Shown here: positions 60,010-64,000 of the stretch, in pieces | How positions within the stretch are numbered: the first letter of the stretch is position 1 | Layout of the letters: the number at the start of each line of letters is the position of its first letter | Source of the DNA: Macrolepiota albuminosa | Lineage: Eukaryota; Basidiomycota; Agaricomycetes; Agaricales; Agaricaceae | DNA length: 64,000 bases | Assembly (NCBI GenBank): GCA_027475525.1 | Contig: JAMWFC010000138.1 | Coordinates: 148,640-212,639 of the forward strand | Reading direction: 5' to 3' | The notes under the pieces: generated by a model | The model's database searches: none | Seen by the model: the letters and a program-made list of their open reading frames with translations, nothing else | What the model was told of the DNA's origin: nothing | Program-made: the position numbers and the translations under genes

Positions 60010-60832
60010 TGTCACGATCATGCATTCCGGCCTGATAGCGGCCCGTCCCGGTGCCGCCCGAGCCCATTCCCGCTATGCGAGCACGAGCGCGAGTCCCAAC
60101 TTCAGCCCTATCCTCTATGAGGACTCCCCGCCACTTGCCCGCTTGCCCTAGGCTCCCCTGCACCTGGCCGACTCCCCTATAGCCACACCAACCTCCCCGC
60201 CCTGAGTCCGCCTCCGGCACCGCGCCTAGCGTGACTCCTCTACCTCGCCCACTTGGCCCCTACAGGGCCGCTACCCTCCCCGCGCCCGACTCTGGCCCAA
60301 CTCCGAGTCCAGCGCTACTTTGATACCATCGCCGCTATCGCGGCCCTACGCTCTTTCCTTTGTTTTCCTGTTATTGTTTGTTTGACCCTCGGTCATTGCC
60401 GGCCGCTGTGCGGCCAACCCCGCTCCTTACCTTTGTTTGCTTCCGGACCCTTCGGCCTTCGGCCCGGGTCCGCTACCATTCATTCCTTCTTCCTATATAT
60501 ATCCTGTATACTACTTTATTGTACTTCAGCTCTAATATCGACTTGACCACGACCCTAAGCCCTGACCCCAACAAGGCAGCCCCAGTAAGTTCGAAATGAG
60601 GGCCAAGAGACAACTAGGGGGCACAGCACTCCCTAGCCCTGACCCCAACAAGGCAGCCCCAGTAAGTTCGAAATGAGGGCCAAGAGACAACTAGGGGGCA
60701 CAGCACTCCCTTTAGAGTTGCTGAGGCCGAATGCCCTACCCTCGGGCCTTGTCTGAGGCATCGCGGCCATCGCGGCCCTTAGCGGTCCGCATCGGCGACC
60801 CTCGGTGCCTGACCCCGGATCAGTATCTAACA
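60010..60832 (+). mobile_element. Solo LTR with 5-bp target-site duplication ATAGT
   Basis: The element starts TGTCACGATC and ends GTATCTAACA, that is TG..CA termini, and is flanked by ATAGT on both sides (60005-60009 and 60833-60837). A TATATATAT stretch near 60495 fits the U3 promoter of an LTR in the plus orientation. It is 823 bp as assembled, or 746 bp if the internal 77-bp duplication at 60558-60711 is an artefact. No internal retrotransposon genes are present, so this is a solo LTR left by recombination. A Ty3 or copia source is possible; I cannot tell which. Confidence 0.85.
60558..60711. repeat. Exact 77-bp tandem duplication (probable assembly join)
   Basis: Bases 60558-60634 recur exactly at 60635-60711, inside the solo LTR. 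As LTRs occur in many copies, a short-read graph would break here; the identical length to the other three duplications supports a join scar rather than a biological repeat. Confidence 0.95.
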
Positions 60833-62391
60833 ATAGTCCCCCCTACGATCTTCACGCTTGTCATGGGAGGCTGCCAATGCCAAGGGTGATCATGGTAAGT
60901 CTCATGATCCCTTGCAAGAACACGACCACGAGCAGGCCTGCGATTCAATGCATCACTGAGATGCTTTTGTGCATCCCATCTTCATCCAATAGGCCCACTT
61001 GGACACTGATAAGATCGAGTTTCCATGCGTGAAGCAGAATGTTGGGTTGTTCAACTGCCCACTTCGTGATGCCCCTCATCAAGTTCCATGGAACCTGAAC
61101 CTGATGCTCCACTCATATGCAATGGTGCCGATTGTTCACCTCCATGCGTTTGAGATACAGGATCGTGCATCCTTGTCTGCAATGGTCCTGCGAGACCCAT
61201 AATCCCGCTGGCAGCTGCAGCTGCAGAATGAGTCGGAGGTTCAACGAATTCCTTAACAGGACCCCGCATTTTTGCCTGGAGTGATCCTGCAACACCCGTA
61301 TCCTCATTGGCGGTCACAGGTATAGGATTCGCTTGAGGCTCCGTGAATTCCCTGATAATAAAATGTTATACTATGATTTAGAATGAAATTGACTCATCAA
61401 ACATACCCTATGAGTTGCAGATACTCTCTGGATAATTGTTGACGGCGAGAGAACTCAGTTTTGTCGAGTTTCACCGGATTTGCCCACTTTCGCATACAGT
61501 ACCACTCTAGCGGTGTCTGTCTTTTACTGCCCCAGGTTGTCGATCTCACATTTTTGCCAGCCATGCCAGCAATGATATTCCCAACCTCCCGTTGTGCCTC
61601 GCCTATGCCCAGATAGGCTCAGGCGATCAAGAGAGCGCCATAGGGATGGTGCTGGGCTTCCCTTTCCTCCCGGTCATAGTGTTCATGCGTAGCTTCGAAC
61701 TTCGCCAAACCCTCCTCGGTGTCATCAAACATTGGCAGATCTGGGGCTTTTTGGTACCGTTGACCAAACTCGAGGAGATCTCGACAGGGCTCCTGAACGA
61801 CAGGTCCAGGGGGGGAGAACCCTCTTCCTCTGGTAGTGATTCAGGTAACTGAAAGGAGTCGAATGTTTGGGGGTAAATGGAGTGAATGACCCCAAAGATA
61901 TTGATACGGAATTCCTTGTTATTATCGCGGTGCTTGGCCAATAATTCAGATATTCGAGCACTCAGCTCGAATAGGGGATGTTCGCTCAAGCGCATTACAC
62001 CTCGTATCCAAGGATTTGGGCGAAAAACATTATTGGCAGGAATCCGAAAGTAGGAAGAGGTCAACGGACAGTGGACGGTATGGTCATACGCTATACAAAG
62101 GGATTTGAGAGTGCCAAGCCTGTGCGCTGGGGGGGGGAGAGGGGCTTCTTTGATTACGAAAAATGGAATGCCATGACGAACCAAAGGTTCAAGGTATTCT
62201 CCAAATTCGAGTTCAGGATTCGCCCTGGACTCGATGAAAACAGTGTGCATCCTATTATTTCCCCAGTGATAGGGAAATGAGGAGGGGGCAATTCATGAAG
62301 AGAAGCAAGAAAATCGATTACTTTAAACAAGGCCCAGAGGGCCCATGCCCATAAGTCAAGTGCACGCATAAAAAGAAGTTTGATTGCACGC

Positions 62392-62922
62392 TGTCAGGGC
62401 CCGGCCTCCGTCTAGGGGCGGCCCTACCTCAGAGCTGGACACTCGCGGTGTCCCAGGCAGCCAGGTGCTGGATCCTATCCCAAGCTCCTCAAACTCACTA
62501 AGCGGGGATTGAGTTGTCATGTATTATGGAAGGTAGCTACAACTTGCCTAAGCGGGGATTGAGTTGAGAAGAAGGGTAAGTTTCCCTATTCCCCGCTTGG
62601 CTGCTATAAAAGGAAATGTACTGTCTAAGCGGGGATTGAGTTGAGAAGAAGGGTAAGTTTCCCTATTCCCCGCTTGGCTGCTATAAAAGGAAATGTACTG
62701 TACAGTTCGTAGCGTGACTATGGGTAGAAGCGAGCATGTTCCCGCGATGTAGAAAAGGTGTCACATGGGTTAAGGCGAGTTGCTCGCCTTGACCCACGTG
62801 ACTTTTTCCCGCGGGTTTGCATGCGGGCTGTAGTTGTGAAAGATGGGAGGATGAGGGAAGTGGGGGGGAGGTTAGGGAAGGTGGTTCTGGGGTTGTATGG
62901 TCAGGGGTGGTTGCCCTGACAC
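62392..62922. mobile_element. Solo LTR-like insertion with target-site duplication CACGC
   Basis: It starts TGTCAGGGC and ends GCCCTGACA, giving a perfect 9-bp terminal inverted repeat with TG..CA ends. It is flanked by CACGC at 62387-62391 and 62923-62927. It is 531 bp as assembled, or 454 bp without the internal 77-bp duplication. A TATAAAAG box lies near 62605. Size, ends and a 5-bp duplication fit a solo LTR; a short non-autonomous DNA element is a less likely alternative. It lies inside a coding exon of the minus-strand gene, and removing it with one target-site copy leaves that reading frame intact. Confidence 0.88.
62548..62701. repeat. Exact 77-bp tandem duplication (probable assembly join)
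   Basis: Bases 62548-62624 recur exactly at 62625-62701, inside the LTR-like insertion. Each unit includes an inverted pair, AAGCGGGGA and TTCCCCGCTT, and the TATAAAAG box. A further partial copy of the AAGCGGGGATTGAGTTG start occurs at 62498, not in register with the 77-bp period. Confidence 0.95.
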
Positions 62923-63654
62923 ACGCTGCATCTCAGGCTCACGGCGCCGATCAAGTAATCGATCCCAGTCCTTCAGAACGTTGAACTTGCACTCGTCTGG
63001 CTTTGGCAGTGAGAGCGATACGAAGTCCGCAATATTGCTGACAGTCTTAAACACGAGAACGCATTGCTTGAGCCTACTTGCAATCTTCTCTCGCTGTATC
63101 AACCATTTGGGCTCCAAGATCTTGTAATCTTTGTACCACAATATGTTCTCATTCCAAGGATCGGTGCAGACCACGGGCTGTATGACCACCAAGGTCGTGA
63201 TTGGTCATAAAGGACAGGGAAGTGAGTGAAATCCATGAAGGGGCAAAAGGATAAATGAGTAAATGTGAGGGTGTGCTCTCATCATTGAGCCGAGGCCACT
63301 GTGTGTTGGTCGCATGTAGATTCGCAGCGATGGTTTGGGGGTGAATACTGGGAAACCGATACAAGTCCGACCATTGACTGTTCGAATGTGTCAGCTTGTA
63401 TGCTGCACATACTGGTTGGGGAAGGGATCCTGATTGAGGGGCTTGAAGTCAGCACTGAGTTCAACATAGATTAGATTAATACCATCCTTGTACTTACCAG
63501 GGAATGACTTCTTGAGGGCCTCCTCAATAGAGCTTATCCTTGTGTTGCTAATTAATGAGTTTTCCTCCAGACCATCCCGAAAAATTGACCAACGATCTGT
63601 TGAATGTTCCAGAACGTTCTGTCCAGGCGTTGAAAGAGGGCTCGCGGCTCTCAA

Positions 63655-64000
63655 TGCCGACTAAGCTTGTGGGGCCAAACTCCCTAAACTCCTACTTTCT
63701 TGACTAAACTTTGCTATGCTCTCGATCCTAAAACTCCGTGGTGGGTTCTCCGGGATTCTGCAAGGTCCGGGCTCAACTAATCTACTACCCACTCGTTGTG
63801 AGCTAGACAGTTGCCCTTATTCCTACTGTTGGATTCCACACACTCACTCCCACTCTAGTGCATCTAGCACCTTAGAGAAATTGGGGGAGGGGAGGACTTC
63901 TATTCCAGAATCCGGTATGTACAGGATATAAGGAACAATTATTTTTAGAATAATTGATGGGAAATATTGGTACCATATGGCACCTGCATACCTTATTAGG
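63655..64000. other. Right edge, no gene recognised
   Basis: Probably upstream or 5' sequence of the broken minus-strand gene, or an unrelated repeat. AT-rich at the extreme right (63930-63970). No complete element can be recognised before the window ends. Confidence 0.35.

Larger units (their letters stand above)
61051..63654 (-). pseudogene. Large unrecognised gene, broken by an LTR and a stop codon
   Basis: Minus-strand coding pieces form one gene. Frames near 63654-63391 and 63364-63149 give an uncertain N-terminal part. A clear exon begins near 63192 (WLIQREKIASRLKQCVLVFK, LSLPKPDECKFNVLKDWDRL) and is interrupted after EPEMQR by the solo LTR at 62392-62922. It then continues in the same frame (AIKLLFMRALDLWAWALWAL, ELPPPHFPITGEIIG). 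Next come EYLEPLVRHGIPFFVIKEA, NNVFRPNPWIRGVMRLSEHP, GLAKFEATHEHYDREEREA, an in-frame TGA near 61618-61620, then AYLGIGEAQREVGNIIAGMA and QTPLEWYCMRKWANPVKL. A last exon (about 61350-61051) is Gly/Ser/His-rich. No family is recognised. Smaller frame changes near 62240 and 61760 may be introns or indels. Confidence 0.6.

Noticed and set aside
55271..63654. A retrotransposon body between the two LTR-like elements
   Set aside because: The two elements have different ends and different target duplications, and no gag, protease, reverse transcriptase or integrase motif lies between them.

Overview
The window is nuclear DNA from a filamentous basidiomycete, most likely an Agaricomycete. Genes are cut by many short introns of about 45-70 nt with GT..AG ends, and the repertoire is fungal: GH5 and GH3 glycosidases, an OPT peptide transporter, a KUP/HAK potassium transporter, F-box proteins, a small secreted protein, jacalin/beta-trefoil lectins and LTR remnants. 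Exon borders given here were worked out by hand from reading frame, splice motifs and remembered family conservation; no search was run.

Left part (0.6-18.1 kb): a small CHY zinc-finger protein, a secreted exo-beta-1,3-glucanase (GH5), a dead short-chain dehydrogenase, two head-to-head GH3 beta-xylosidases (5.5-11.3 kb; the second has a one-base deletion), and a 14-exon OPT oligopeptide transporter. Together these suggest plant or fungal wall polysaccharide breakdown and uptake of small peptides.

Middle (19.5-33.9 kb): two tandem decayed copies of an FAD-dependent monooxygenase-like gene (a third, truncated copy lies at 53-54.7 kb on the other strand), an F-box protein, the small subunit of molybdopterin synthase, the ESCRT cofactor VTA1, and a small His/Asp/Cys-rich secreted protein. 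From 34 to 39 kb there is a gene-poor stretch with a tandem array of tRNA-like units and a 27-bp minisatellite.

Right part (39.5-64 kb): a lectin with a jacalin domain followed by a probable beta-trefoil, a 21-exon KUP/HAK potassium transporter, an unusual protein joining ~46-residue tandem repeats to an F-box-like segment and a nucleotidyltransferase-fold domain, a dephospho-CoA kinase, and then a minus-strand cluster (55-63.7 kb) of large unrecognised genes in decay. This cluster holds two solo LTRs, each with a perfect 5-bp target-site duplication. One of them sits inside a coding exon that reads on in frame across the insertion.

A separate technical signal: four exact tandem duplications, all exactly 77 bp long, occur at 25.25, 36.97, 60.56 and 62.55 kb. 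A shared length of 77 is best explained by contig ends that overlapped by a 77-mer and were joined without trimming, so the order and distance of sequence across those four points should be treated with caution.
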